From assembly GCA_035079385.1 (NCBI GenBank), contig JAVHKY010000011.1, positions 10,186,001 through 10,250,000 on the forward strand: DNA of 64,000 nt, given 5' to 3'. Position numbers and translations under genes: made by a program. This DNA is from Aspidiotus rigidus. Taxonomy: Eukaryota; Arthropoda; Insecta; Hemiptera; Diaspididae. This document shows positions 1 through 10,304 of this stretch, in pieces (the stretch's first letter is position 1; each line of letters opens with the position of its first letter). The notes beneath the pieces were generated by a model that worked only from the letters and a program-made list of their open reading frames with translations, did not search any database and had not been told where the DNA came from.

Positions 1-13
1 AAGTTTCCAACAT

Positions 14-3000
14 ATGAAAAATATTCTCACTAAAGATATTCTCTTACAATACCCTGATTTTTCAAAGGATTTTGTTTTGGCAACAGATGCTTCTGAATAT
101 GCGTTAGGAGCCGTGTTGTCTCAACTTGATGGTGACTCTCCCGAATCATTGAAAAATAATTTAGATAGACCTATCGCTTACGCTAGTAGGACCTTGAACA
201 AAGCAGAGCAAAATTATTCTGTAATCGAAAAAGAATTACTCGCAATCGTTTGGGGAATCCGTAATTTTTCTCATTTTCTTTATGGAAGAAGTTTCTTCGT
301 CTATACGGATCATAAACCTCTAAGTTTCCTTCTAAATTCAAAATCTACTTTCAACAGTCGTATCACACGCTGGCGACTTCACTTACAAAATTATAATTTT
401 ACGATTATTTATCGCACCGGCAAAAACAATAATGCCGATTTACTGTCTCGTATACGTGATTCACCAGTTGAAAGTACTACTGAACCATTGATCTATTTCG
501 TACAAGAAGAAGAAAGCTATAAAAAAATGTTGAAACATAAAAATCTAGACTCCTCAAATCCAAGAATTATTACCGTTAGTAATGATTCGATATTTCTCAA
601 AAATAATATTTTATTGTTTGTACCTGCTAGGCCTAATACTGTAGAATTGCAAGATTTCTTGAGAAATACTAGCAAATATGGTCTAACCGAATTTCCCTTA
701 CTTACGCAAGGACAAGTATATTTTGCCAAACAATTGAAACGTAAAATCGTCTTAGCCGCATATAAGGAAGACTATTACGATTGGGGAACTTATCCGAATA
801 TTTTTATGGCTATGGTTACGGCAAGAGAGATAATAAAAATAAAAGGAATGAATGAACTTCATATATCACATATTAACAATGGTTATGAAAGAATTAATTT
901 GGAAAAATTTAAACTTATTGTAGAATACGTTTTTCGTGCCGAAAAAGACATTAAGATTGTAATATGTCTCAATAAAAAGATTCAAGTGGAACATGACTTC
1001 GACAAACAAAAATTGTTGTCCGAGCACCATGACCTTATGTCATCAGGTCATCGCGGTTTTTGGAAAATGTATAACAATATGAAGGAATTATACGACTGGC
1101 CTTCACTCAAAGAAGATATAGGTCGATATTTACGTAATTGCTTAGTCTGTCAAACCAATAAACCAGATCGTAAACCAACTAAAATGGGTTTAGAGATTTC
1201 TTCAACCAGCCATCAACCTTTCGAAAAAATCGCAATTGATTTAATAGGAAGACTACCGGAGACTCCCCGTGGAAATGTTTACATCCTAACCATTCAGTGC
1301 GATCTTACTAAATATGCGTACGCTGTTCCGCTTCCAGATGGTGAGGCAATAACTATAGCGGAAGAATTAAACAAATTTATTTCACTTTTCGGTGTGCCAA
1401 ATTCTTTATTGTCTGACAATGGTTCTAATTTAGCTGGAGAAGTCGTTAAGGCATTATGTCGACTCTATAAGATTAGACATATTTTTACTAGTGTATATCA
1501 TCCACAAAGTAATTATGTAGAACGATTTAATGCAGAGATTAAAACCTTTTTACGGCATTTTATTGCGTCTGATCAAACGGATTGGGACATTTTAATCCCT
1601 AATGGATTGTTTTTCTATAACACGCAAGTACATTCAAGTACAAAGTATACTCCATACGAGCTTGTCTTTGGACACAAGGCCTTTATTCCTACTTCTGCTC
1701 TCTCAGAACCTCCATTCAGATATTCATATGATAATTATTATGATCAATTAAAACTGCGACTCAGTAATACCCACCAGTTAGCTCGCTCTTCAATTATCGC
1801 TAGTAAGGAAAGATCCAAAAATTATTACGATAAGAAAATCAATCCTACAGAATTTCAAACCGGAGAATTAGTACTTGTAAAGGACATACCCAACAAACCA
1901 GGGAGAAATAAGAAATTGGATCCCATTTTTATAGGACCTTACCCTATTATACGAGTTCACGGGAAAAGTTCAGCCGATATTAAAATAGGCAAAAGGATTG
2001 TAACTTACCACTTTAATTTATTGAAAAAATATACAGGAGATTTCTATGATGATGTTCAAAACCTTCCTGACAATGATAATAAGTCTAATAATAGTAACAT
2101 TGTACCAAGAGTACATAGTGTCTTTATATTTTTGTTGAGTCTTCTCTTTTGTTTTCAAGTTATTGGCGGAAATCATGTGGAAAGATTGAAGTACAATCCA
2201 GGTATCTACTTCGAGAATCTAGGAGACGCTTTAGTGACAAATGACCTATATAATTTATTATCTTTCCGAAATTTGAAAACTTATCAAACTAAATACATTT
2301 ATTTAAATGCCTCCTTAAACCAATGTATTAGTTTTTGTAGAACTATACAAGCGCATGACCCCAATTACCATGACTGTTCGAGATTTATAGACTTAGACAA
2401 GGAATATCTAAAGCAGATGCAAGACAAGTTTAATGTTATTCAAAACCTTGTGGGACACTCTCTCGAAAATAATGCTAACATTCGAAATAAAAGATTTTTG
2501 GAATATGGTCTTTTCTCCCCTCTTTCAAAATTAAATAAATGGATGGTTGGTACGCCTGATGCCGACGACCATGAAAGGTATGACAATGCAATTCATGATT
2601 TACTAGAGGATGACAATAGCATTCATAAATATATCAAGGAATCAATCCAATTTACTCGAGACTCTTTGAAGGAATATAACGTTACCTTATGGTCGTTTCA
2701 AGATACTCAAAAAACCTTGAATCTTAATTTAGCTTACATCGAAACCTACATTAATGATCTGAAGGCACAAGTAGAACGACTTGACTTAAGAGAGTCTCTT
2801 GAGATCGCTGAATCCATGTTAACATCTGCCATACAGAGCACCCTCCTGGAATATGCGGAAATAATTGATGCTATTTTATTTGCTAAAAAGGGTCTTTTAC
2901 ATCCTTCAATTATCACTCCTGCAGCCTTTCTCGAGGAATTAGCACGCTCGTACATACCGACAGATAAGGCTTTTCCTTTTGAAATTACAAAAGATGAAGT

Positions 3001-4147
3001 GTTTCAATTTTTTGATATATGCAGAATTGACGCATTTCTTACTCCATCTATGTTCTTAGTCTTTTTAATACGAATACCGCTTGTCTCAACTATGAAGGCC
3101 TTACCCTTACCAGTTCCAGTTGCTACAGATTCGGCAATTTTGCAATACATTCAACCAACTTCTGAATATTTTGTCATAAATAAGATTAAAACTAAACATT
3201 CAATGCTCAAGGACCTTTCGTATTGCTCTCAAGCCCATGCCAATTTATTTCTGTGCCATATTTCTGTCTTGGATTATAGTAATTCTGATGAAGTGGTTTG
3301 TGAAATATCGCTTCTTATTACCCGTTCGCAGACACTCCCTGCTTCTTGTGAGGTCAAAAACCTTGTCTCTGAACTTCATGTATGGTACCCTTTAAGAGGA
3401 AATCAGTGGTTATATGATTTAAGTACACCAACCTCCCTCACTATTGAATGTACCAATCAAAGTACTGTTCATGATTTCTTTATCGATAAAATAGGTATTC
3501 TCACTTTAGATAAAAACTGTCGAGCTCATACTCATTTAGGTATGGTTCTGGCGGGGACAGAAACTAATCACACTTACGAGCATTATATTCCTCCTTTTTC
3601 TTTGGATTTACAACCGAAGTTGTCATCATCTACACTTACTGAGCTTAAATTGCAAAAATTACGCTTAATGCATCTTAATATAAACGAATTTAAAGTTTTA
3701 GCCTCTAAACTTGATGACATGGAAAAGATATCGGATTATCACGAAAAACATAGCGACTTTTATCAGCGTACATCCTGGTTTTCGTATATAGCGGGATTTT
3801 TGCTGAGTGGTTTTGGCATATATTGGGTCTTTAAATTTTTCCCATTTCTTAAAATATTATGGAGAATAATAACTTGCTTTAATTCTAATAATCGTCATCG
3901 TGGCGACTATTTCCGACCTCCGGCTCCACTGACTGAACGCGGTGAGGCTGGAGTCAACTTAAATATCATTACGGGTCCGAATGATCAAAATCGTTCTAAT
4001 TCATCAAGGGAGGATGGTACTAGATCGGTCTCTTTCAATGTGCCTGAAACAATGGAACTTCCCGATCTCAGTAATAGAAGTCCTCGCCGTTCAGCCCGTT
4101 TATTCTCTGGACGTAATAAACAAAGTCATCGTTTGCGATTTTCGTAA
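14..4147 (+). CDS. fused Pol (RNase H-integrase) and envelope-like polyprotein, 5' incomplete
   Basis: 1377 codons are visible; the true start is upstream, so the first Met is arbitrary. RNase H: D25 in a TDAS motif, E72/E74, D99 in TDH and D142 in ADLLSR. Integrase: an HHCC zinc finger (H338 or H339, H346, C376, C379), then the DDE triad D409, D468 and E503 (spacing 58 and 34), then a basic C-terminal domain to about residue 675. After a short Asn-rich linker comes a hydrophobic signal-like segment (about 700-717), an ectodomain with a furin-type RNKR site at 824-827 followed by a fusion-protein-like region, and a C-terminal membrane span near 1255-1285 with a basic tail. This matches the F-type envelope proteins of insect errantiviruses and baculoviruses. 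Env normally has its own frame and is made from spliced RNA; here no stop separates it from Pol. A possible splice acceptor (pyrimidine tract, AG at 2158-2159) lies inside the signal-like segment. Confidence 0.9.
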   Translation: MKNILTKDILLQYPDFSKDFVLATDASEYALGAVLSQLDGDSPESLKNNLDRPIAYASRTLNKAEQNYSVIEKELLAIVWGIRNFSHFLYGRSFFVYTDHKPLSFLLNSKSTFNSRITRWRLHLQNYNFTIIYRTGKNNNADLLSRIRDSPVESTTEPLIYFVQEEESYKKMLKHKNLDSSNPRIITVSNDSIFLKNNILLFVPARPNTVELQDFLRNTSKYGLTEFPLLTQGQVYFAKQLKRKIVLAAYKEDYYDWGTYPNIFMAMVTAREIIKIKGMNELHISHINNGYERINLEKFKLIVEYVFRAEKDIKIVICLNKKIQVEHDFDKQKLLSEHHDLMSSGHRGFWKMYNNMKELYDWPSLKEDIGRYLRNCLVCQTNKPDRKPTKMGLEISSTSHQPFEKIAIDLIGRLPETPRGNVYILTIQCDLTKYAYAVPLPDGEAITIAEELNKFISLFGVPNSLLSDNGSNLAGEVVKALCRLYKIRHIFTSVYHPQSNYVERFNAEIKTFLRHFIASDQTDWDILIPNGLFFYNTQVHSSTKYTPYELVFGHKAFIPTSALSEPPFRYSYDNYYDQLKLRLSNTHQLARSSIIASKERSKNYYDKKINPTEFQTGELVLVKDIPNKPGRNKKLDPIFIGPYPIIRVHGKSSADIKIGKRIVTYHFNLLKKYTGDFYDDVQNLPDNDNKSNNSNIVPRVHSVFIFLLSLLFCFQVIGGNHVERLKYNPGIYFENLGDALVTNDLYNLLSFRNLKTYQTKYIYLNASLNQCISFCRTIQAHDPNYHDCSRFIDLDKEYLKQMQDKFNVIQNLVGHSLENNANIRNKRFLEYGLFSPLSKLNKWMVGTPDADDHERYDNAIHDLLEDDNSIHKYIKESIQFTRDSLKEYNVTLWSFQDTQKTLNLNLAYIETYINDLKAQVERLDLRESLEIAESMLTSAIQSTLLEYAEIIDAILFAKKGLLHPSIITPAAFLEELARSYIPTDKAFPFEITKDEVFQFFDICRIDAFLTPSMFLVFLIRIPLVSTMKALPLPVPVATDSAILQYIQPTSEYFVINKIKTKHSMLKDLSYCSQAHANLFLCHISVLDYSNSDEVVCEISLLITRSQTLPASCEVKNLVSELHVWYPLRGNQWLYDLSTPTSLTIECTNQSTVHDFFIDKIGILTLDKNCRAHTHLGMVLAGTETNHTYEHYIPPFSLDLQPKLSSSTLTELKLQKLRLMHLNINEFKVLASKLDDMEKISDYHEKHSDFYQRTSWFSYIAGFLLSGFGIYWVFKFFPFLKILWRIITCFNSNNRHRGDYFRPPAPLTERGEAGVNLNIITGPNDQNRSNSSREDGTRSVSFNVPETMELPDLSNRSPRRSARLFSGRNKQSHRLRFS

Positions 4148-4259
4148 TATAGATTATGCCTCCTCTTCCCTTCCTTGTACGTAAATATCCTATACTCCTC
4201 TGTAAATGTACCTATTACATAATATCCTATGTATCCTAATGTGACTCACATCTTACAGC

Positions 4260-4973
4260 ATGAACGTTCAGTATCTAGAAAACGAAAGTTCTAGCCTCCT
4301 CGGAGCGCTTGGTTCTATGGAACTCATTCGATACGGAGAACTTCATAAGTTCCTTGATTGTTTGTACGACTACATCGCCGCCGTCATATGGCAGTCAACG
4401 TGCGCTACGAATTCATGCACCATCCAAGTTGAACCATGTATGCGTGGGAATAGACCTCTCCTTCGCGGCGTTCTACAGCAGTGTCTCAAATTTTGTCGTT
4501 TGCATTGCGAATTACAAGTCCATCATACCGAAGATGTCGACAAATTTAAAGTCATAGTGAGCAACCACTTCCCGCCGGTGGCAGGATCAGGACTCAGTAA
4601 CCTGAAGTTGATCAAATGTTTTACGAAAATCGCCGAAATGCAATTTACGCGCTATGAATACAACACTGAGGTCCGCTATCGCTATTACCGTCAAGTCCAT
4701 GGCTTTATTTCGCTCTGTCTCATTGTGTGTACTCCAACTATTCCACCTACAATTCTACAGCTGCGTCGAAATCGCACGATTCTTCCCTCTGGTACCTCCA
4801 AAAACTACCTTCAGCTACGTTCTTTTCGCATGCCCACCGCTCTCACCTGGGCCGAAGATTATTATTTTGGCCACAAATACGAGCATCCCTTGGCTCCACG
4901 ACTCTACGTTCACGAACCTGAAGAGTCGGATTCGACCATTACACAAATACTACCAAGCTCTGAGTTCATCTAA
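4260..4973 (+). CDS. uncharacterised 237-aa ORF between env and the 3' LTR
   Basis: An uninterrupted ATG-initiated frame begins 112 bases after the Pol-Env stop and ends about 130 bases before the polypurine tract, so it lies inside the element. The product is rich in Cys, Arg and Tyr. A cluster of cysteines lies around residues 47-83, and a hydrophobic stretch near 149-162 could be a weak membrane span. I recognise no domain. Known errantiviruses usually stop at three ORFs (gag, pol, env), so a fourth 3' frame is unusual. It may be an accessory gene, captured host sequence or chance. A second frame overlaps it (4654-5145) but is low-complexity at its end and looks like a shadow. Confidence 0.5.
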   Translation: MNVQYLENESSSLLGALGSMELIRYGELHKFLDCLYDYIAAVIWQSTCATNSCTIQVEPCMRGNRPLLRGVLQQCLKFCRLHCELQVHHTEDVDKFKVIVSNHFPPVAGSGLSNLKLIKCFTKIAEMQFTRYEYNTEVRYRYYRQVHGFISLCLIVCTPTIPPTILQLRRNRTILPSGTSKNYLQLRSFRMPTALTWAEDYYFGHKYEHPLAPRLYVHEPEESDSTITQILPSSEFI

Positions 4974-5103
4974 ACGTTCTTGTTTTATTTATTTATTTTC
5001 TTTTTATTTTCTTTTATTAGTATTTTTTCTTTTTCTCCTTTCTATGATGTTTTCTCTCTATGATATATCTATATATCTATTTTTTTTCCTTTATGTATTC
5101 TTC

Positions 5104-5114
5104 AGGGGGAGGGA
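5104..5114 (+). other. polypurine tract (plus-strand primer)
   Basis: Eleven purines, AGGGGGAGGGA, sit immediately before the LTR start TGTTATGT. This is where the plus-strand primer of LTR retroelements lies. Confidence 0.85.
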
Positions 5115-5493
5115 TGTTATGTACCTGCACCTTTGCACCTTATAGTTTTCGCGTATAAGTTTTCGTGTATAAGTTTTCGCGTATAAGATTTGCACCTTAT
5201 AGTATTCGTGTATCTTATAGTACTAGCATATAGCAATCTACTCTCCTCTTTTGCACCTCTTATACATCTGTATTTATAATCCTATACGCACCTCTTATTT
5301 TACGCACCGTATCTACGTCGCTATTCCATCGACATACATATTTTATTTTTATGACTTTAACCGACTCATCTTTTTGCCCTTCTTCCAATCTGTATATCTA
5401 TATTTCCAAAATGTACCTATATAAAGCCTGGCAGTGTATAATAAACGAACTGTTAATTCTCAAAACTTTAATTTGTTGGAGCCGCACATAACA
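5115..5493 (+). repeat. 3' LTR, 379 bp
   Basis: It begins TGTTATGT and ends ACATAACA, a perfect 8-bp terminal inverted repeat with TG...CA ends. The U3 side carries about three copies of a roughly 16-bp unit (AGTTTTCGCGTATAAG) at 5143-5190, a candidate enhancer-like repeat. A TATA box and a polyadenylation signal lie close together near the 3' end, so R and U5 are short. Confidence 0.9.
5418..5445 (+). promoter_or_regulatory. LTR TATA box and AATAAA signal
   Basis: TATATAAAG at 5418-5426 is a good TATA box. AATAAA at 5440-5445 could serve as polyadenylation signal for transcripts ending in this LTR. The two are only about 14 bases apart, so the signal would lie near or upstream of the cap site and its use is uncertain. 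Confidence 0.6.
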
Positions 5494-5612
5494 CATATAT
5501 TATAGCTCGGAGGTCGATATTTTTCCAAGTTCCACCTTCTGCCGGACGGCGCCCAGCGACTGTCATTTTTCTTCAAAATTACCTCCCATAAAACAGGTTT
5601 CCTGTTAAAAGA
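5494..5612. repeat. family X repeat fragment interrupted by the LTR element
   Basis: It contains the family X hallmarks: a TATAGCTCGGAGGTCG block, TTTTTCCAAGT, a GC-rich CGGACGGCG run and the end block CCCATAAAACAGG...CCTGTTAAAA. The left part is cut off exactly at the LTR boundary, which indicates the retroelement inserted into it. Confidence 0.6.
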
Positions 5613-5681
5613 AGACGTACTGCAACTTTTACAATCACAGTAATCGCCCTTCCCAGATTTTTTGAAGTTCGCCTACTCATG

Positions 5682-6216
5682 TATACCGGGTGGGGCAGAA
5701 AGATATTACCAGTTAAATGGGATTTTGCGCTAAATCTGTCGTAGCGCGAAAACGCAAACCGTTACGAATTTTGTATCTCAATTTTATTTTTAATTTGAGC
5801 CATACTCGAAGTTTCTACGACTTTTCTGAGCCGAGTTATGGACCGAAATGTGACAAAAATGGACCAATTTGCCAAGATTTCCAAAATAAGAAATTGAAAA
5901 AACTCCCACTTCCAAGCTTCATAGGATTATTTCGTTATTTTTTTCAGAATCAGCGTTAAATTTTACTTTCAAATCGGACAAAATATGGAAGTTTGAACAA
6001 TTTTGAATTTTTGAGAATTTTGGCAAATTGATCAATTTTTGGCATCGGCTCAGAAATTTCGTAGAAAGTTGAGTAGGGGCGCAAATTGAAGATAAAGTTG
6101 AGTTACAAATTTCGTAGATTTAATGTGTGCATCTAACCTTTCGCGTTTTTGAGCTGGAGTGAATTAAGTTCAAACTCTCATTTATTTGGTAACAACTTTC
6201 TGTCCCACCCGGTATA
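5682..6216. mobile_element. fold-back MITE with long inverted repeats, 535 bp
   Basis: The ends TATACCGGGTGGG and CCCACCCGGTATA are inverted, and the symmetry continues inward (CAGAAAG...TTACCA...AAATG, then CTGAGCCGA and CAATTTGCCAA blocks) for roughly 250 bp per arm with mismatches. The interior holds no plausible transposase. The flanking TA-rich ends would fit a TA target, as for Tc1/mariner-type non-autonomous elements; the superfamily is inferred only. Confidence 0.75.
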
Positions 6217-6642
6217 GCTCGAGGCCAAGGATACTAATCTGCCTCAAATTCTTTTATATCTCAAGTCTATCAAGCCTTCCTCCAGGTATCATCCTCTTTA
6301 CTTATTACGCCAATAGATGAAAGTCCACTCCCAGATCAGACATTACTCCCCTCTGCTCTTCTCCGAAATTGTATTCAAATTCCCTCCTCATTCCTGGGTT
6401 AGGTTTCCGGGCGAGATGGATGTGAATTTTTGAGGATATACTCCAAACAAAAATCATCGCGAGCTCCTGTTCTAAAAAAATTACGGCTTCCTTAAAGAAG
6501 TTAAACGAGGAACGCAGGGAACCTGTTTTATGATTCGAATGAGATTTGGTATTGAAAATTCAAGGAAGCCTAGATCATATATAGCTCGACAGTCGAAATT
6601 TTTCCAAGTCCCCCTTCTATCATATATAGCTCGAGAGTCGAA
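6217..6642. other. intergenic; partial family X modules
   Basis: No credible coding frame. At 6500-6535 is the module GAGGAACGCAGGGAACCTG, which recurs near 41480 and 42175. At 6572-6640 are two TATAGCTCGA-AGTCGAAATTTT modules. These are pieces of family X. Confidence 0.5.
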
Positions 6643-7206
6643 ATTTTAACAGGGAACCTGTTTTATGGGGGGCTATTTGAGAAATCTGCCGTCCGCCGTC
6701 CGCCGTGCGCAGTCCGCCGTGCGCCGTCCAGCGAAAAACTTAGAAAAATTGCGACCCTTGAGCCATATATAATAGGAGAGGGACTTAGAAAAATTTCGAC
6801 TCTCGAGCTATAGATGATAGGAGAGGGACTTAGAAAAATTTTGACTCTCGAGCTATAGATGATAGGAGGGGGACTTTTTCTAAGTCCCCCTCCTATCATA
6901 TATAGCTCGAGAGTCGAAATTTTTCCAAGTCCCTCTCCTATCATATATGGCTCGAGAGTCGAAATTTTTCTAAGTTCCCCTCCTATCATCTATAGCTCGA
7001 GAGTCGAAATTTTTTCTAAGTCCCCCTCCTATCATATATAGCTCGAGAGTCGAAATTTTTCCAAGTCCCTCTCCTATCATATATGGCTCGAGGGTCGAAA
7101 TTTTTCTAAGTTTTTCGCTGGACGGCGCACGGCGCACGGCGGACGGCGGACGGCGGACGCCAGATTTCTCAAATAGCCCCCCATAAAACAGGTTCCCTGT
7201 TAAAAT
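6643..7206. repeat. 564-bp palindrome made of family X modules
   Basis: The ends ATTTTAACAGGGAACC and GGTTCCCTGTTAAAAT are perfect inverted repeats, followed inward by GGGGGGCTATTTGAGAAATCTG and its complement and by GC-rich runs of CCGTCCGCCGT type. The core is about seven copies of a unit near 60-65 bp (TCGAGAGTCGAAATTTTT, CCAAGTCCCTCTCCTATCAT) reading inward from both sides, with the turning point near 6880. Frames across it are products of the repeat. Confidence 0.85.
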
Positions 7207-9815
7207 ATATACATATATACTCGAATCAGCATCAGTAGAATGCTGTACAAATTTATATCGACTTTATCAGCGCCTAATTAAATAGGGACCACCATATTGT
7301 GTGGATCTGGGTCCACAGATTTCTAGTTCACTACTACCCTTTCCTACCGCCTCGTCGGACTTCATCAAACTCGTCCTCACGTTGAATGAATCTAGTTAGG
7401 CAAAAGTCTAACAAACGGTTACAGTAAAGTCATCTGAAAATCCTATCCTCAGTACTTGAGATGGCCTCCCGTATACTCCACTGCAGCTCTCTTCTCAAAC
7501 TCGGTGCAGACTTGATTGACACGGCTTTCAAACTGTAGCTGTTTACTACCATACATCCATTTCTAATCCACTCTTGTGCACACGTCTAGACACTAAAATA
7601 TCTAAGAAAAAATGATCATGCGGAGAAATTTCTATTATCTCGTAATCTCCAACCAATATTCGCACATGACCGACTCACGTCGACCGTTTCACAATCATTC
7701 TCACGAGACCATTTTCATCATCTAGAGTATAAATTGAATTTAGCAACCTGTCCAAAACAATAGAAGATACCGTTGGAATTTAATCATTTACAGTACAGAA
7801 AACGGAACTGGTTTCACAAGCTAGGTGTTATTTGACTGATATTGCAGGACGACAACTTGTCCCATATATAATCTCGCTATAAATAAAATTTGTTGAAAAG
7901 TGATTCATTCTCGCAACGAATTACAAGCATGAATGTATTTTATCCAGCTCTCAACGAAGAAACTAATAGTTCGAGGGTCATATTGAATTCACCCCAAGGG
8001 AATATTTTTCATCAGTACCTAGTACCTTGCTCTGTTCTTGAAAGATTTTAGAAAGAAATAAAAATTAATGAAGATATGGCAGGCCGCTGTCCAAATTTCA
8101 TTCCTCTCGTGATTCAATATTATACAATTACCGCGGAATATTCTTGCCAAGAAACGTAGGTAACGTAATTACAAGTTAGTAGGTACTTACTCTGAATCAT
8201 GATAAGTGCGAATATTTCAAAGAGTGCCGAATGCCAATAAAAACACGAAATTTGAATGCGAGCCTATATAGATAATATTACTGTAAAACCAGTTATAACA
8301 GCACAGTTCCACACAATGACCGCGAGACGAGCGACCACGACGTTCGAGCAACGAACGTTATGTAAATACTCATTTTAAAAAACTCCATCGCCTCTATGAA
8401 GACGTAGACGACTGCATACGAGTAAAATATTAGCTAATGGTGAATCGATAACAAACTGCAACGATGCAAACCACAACACGAACTGTAATCGAACATGGAA
8501 CTTGTACTTTATCGGGCTTCCTGCACTTGTCTTGAACTTGCCGAAATTTCTCGCAATGCAGTAGGGGATCTGGGAAAGAATTCTCATTGTTTTCATGAAA
8601 AGAAAGTTCGACCAGCAACTTCCCTCTCTCTTTTCTTACCAGACTTTCTTTTTCTTACGAAAGCGTACCGGTACGTGGATTGCTCTTGAGGGATGACACA
8701 CAGCTGGAAGAATTTTCGGATTATTCTTCGGTGAGATGAGACAGGATGATCAAACGTTTGATGGTCTTCATAACTTTTGGGGCAGCCGAGAATAGCGCGG
8801 TCAGGGGGTTAGGAGGAGAACCCCATCTCTGCGTCCTGAGATTCATAACTTGTTCTCGTTATACGGATATTTTATCGATCAGAAAAATAATGTAAGACCA
8901 TATTATAGTCAGAAAAACTTTGTTCAAACCAAACCATCGGACCTTTTCAAAACTTTTGGCTATGTTGACGTGATAAGAGCAGAGTGCCGTTCATCGTATA
9001 TCCCAGCTGCAATTGACCTTGGTTTGATCGCTCAAACTTATCTTCGTTTTGCCGAAGATAGAATTGATGCTATTAACGCGGAGGAGCGGTAGAATACTCC
9101 GGAATCAGAGAAAGGGGTACTGCCACACGATATCCTCCCCCTTGATGGTTCCTTCTCGTCTCCATCGATGTCAAGAGTATGATTCCGCGCATCCTCCTTC
9201 TTCCTACTCTTAACTATTTCGAAGATCTCCTTGGAAATGCGCATGTTCCGACTAAACTTATCGATATGTGTCTTGCCCCTAATTTATGTCAATTCCAATA
9301 TCTCATTTATGAATTCCCATTTAAAACCTCAGGAAAATTCCCCAATTTTGCAAGAACTCCTCCCATCGCTAAGGGACCGTCCATAAATTACGTGAGGAAT
9401 TTTTTGGGGAGGGTATCCAGCCAAGTCTCACCAAAACTCACGTGAGGGGATTCTTTTTGAGAAGGTTTAAAATCGAAAAAAATCCTTCGGAAAAAGCATT
9501 ACTTGAAATAAGGGAAGTCGGAAAAAATTCTATCTGAAAAATGACTGGATTTCGAACTTCTTCATTTGAGAAACAAAATTCGGAATTTTTTTTTGGTGAA
9601 ATTTCTATTTGAGAAACAGCCCATTCGACAAAACGGAAGAAAAATAAAAATTAAAACAGAAAAAAATCAACTGAAACTTTCTCAGAAAATTCATTCCACT
9701 TACTTAAGAATTGAAATTTTCAGTAAAACAACTAAGTATATGCTATCTATTCCTGCCTTAATCACCTCACTCTTCTTTCTCAACCCTGTGAATTCCTCCT
9801 TTTCTCCTCCTCTCT
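7207..9815. other. no convincing gene
   Basis: Mixed noncoding sequence. An open stretch at 8796-9092 (about 98 codons with no ATG near its start) is unrecognised. Near 9376 the block GGGACCGTCCATAAATTACG resembles the terminus of a repeat family common in insect genomes, from memory only. The rest shows only decayed sequence. Confidence 0.4.
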
Positions 9816-10172
9816 TTGCTTTCTCCAAGCGATGCTGAACCGCTACACTTCCACTCCTATATCGTTCAGCGCATTCTCGTCCTCCTGTATACCTTGCAAT
9901 CTTCTCTGTCTTCAACTGCTTTCTTCTGGATCCCTGGTCATATCAGTCTGCCAGAATACGACACAGTGGATCTGGCTGTCAAGCAAACTTTGCTTTCCCC
10001 CTTAATTACTGATCGCTCCTCTTCTCCGGTCTACGATTTCAAATCGTTTTACCGATCCCAAATCAGCCTTTGGTCCGACTCAACCATGCAAGCAACGAAC
10101 TTCGTTCAATTAGAAATCTCCGATCTCCTGGTCTTCTTCAATCCGTTCTTCATGCCGCGAAGAAGTAGGTAG
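9816..10172 (+). pseudogene. LINE RNase H domain fragment
   Basis: The frame encodes FFWIPGHISLPEYDTVDLAVK (residues roughly 45-65), which matches the WIPGH...GNExAD..AK block closing the RNase H domain of Jockey/I/R1-type LINEs. Upstream sequence has the spacing of the preceding helix but lost the catalytic N-terminal part. The GNE is degraded to PEY. No reverse transcriptase is attached. A TTTA-rich simple repeat follows at about 10375-10425 and could be a decayed LINE tail. Confidence 0.6.
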
Positions 10173-10304
10173 TCTTAACTCGACCACGAATTGGGCACAC
10201 ATACCTAACCCACCCCTTCCTACTCCTTGGACTCTCTGCCCCCCCCCCTCATGCGGAATTTATCCTTCTCGCAATTTTCACCTGCCCTTCACTCGTCAAC
10301 ATTA

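Larger units (their letters stand above)
1..5493 (+). mobile_element. gypsy/errantivirus-like LTR retroelement, 3' part
   Basis: The window opens inside pol and runs to the 3' LTR. Order seen: end of the reverse transcriptase linker, RNase H, integrase, envelope-like domain, an additional frame, polypurine tract, 3' LTR. Gag, protease, most of reverse transcriptase and the 5' LTR lie upstream of base 1. The order pol-env-LTR is that of insect errantiviruses (Ty3/gypsy family). The long frame has no internal stop, which suggests a fairly young copy. Its right edge abuts a family X repeat (5494-5612), so it probably inserted into that repeat. The target duplication cannot be tested without the 5' LTR. 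Confidence 0.93.

Noticed and set aside
4654..5145. Second open frame overlapping the 237-codon frame near the LTR
   Set aside because: The second half is a T-rich run encoding only Phe/Leu/Tyr and runs into the LTR; most likely a shadow.
6663..7041. Open frames of about 60-108 codons on both strands over the palindrome
   Set aside because: They are translations of the repeat modules with periodic peptide sequence, not genes.
8796..9092. Open stretch of about 98 codons with protein-like composition
   Set aside because: No ATG near its start, no recognised domain and no splice support; kept only as a note.
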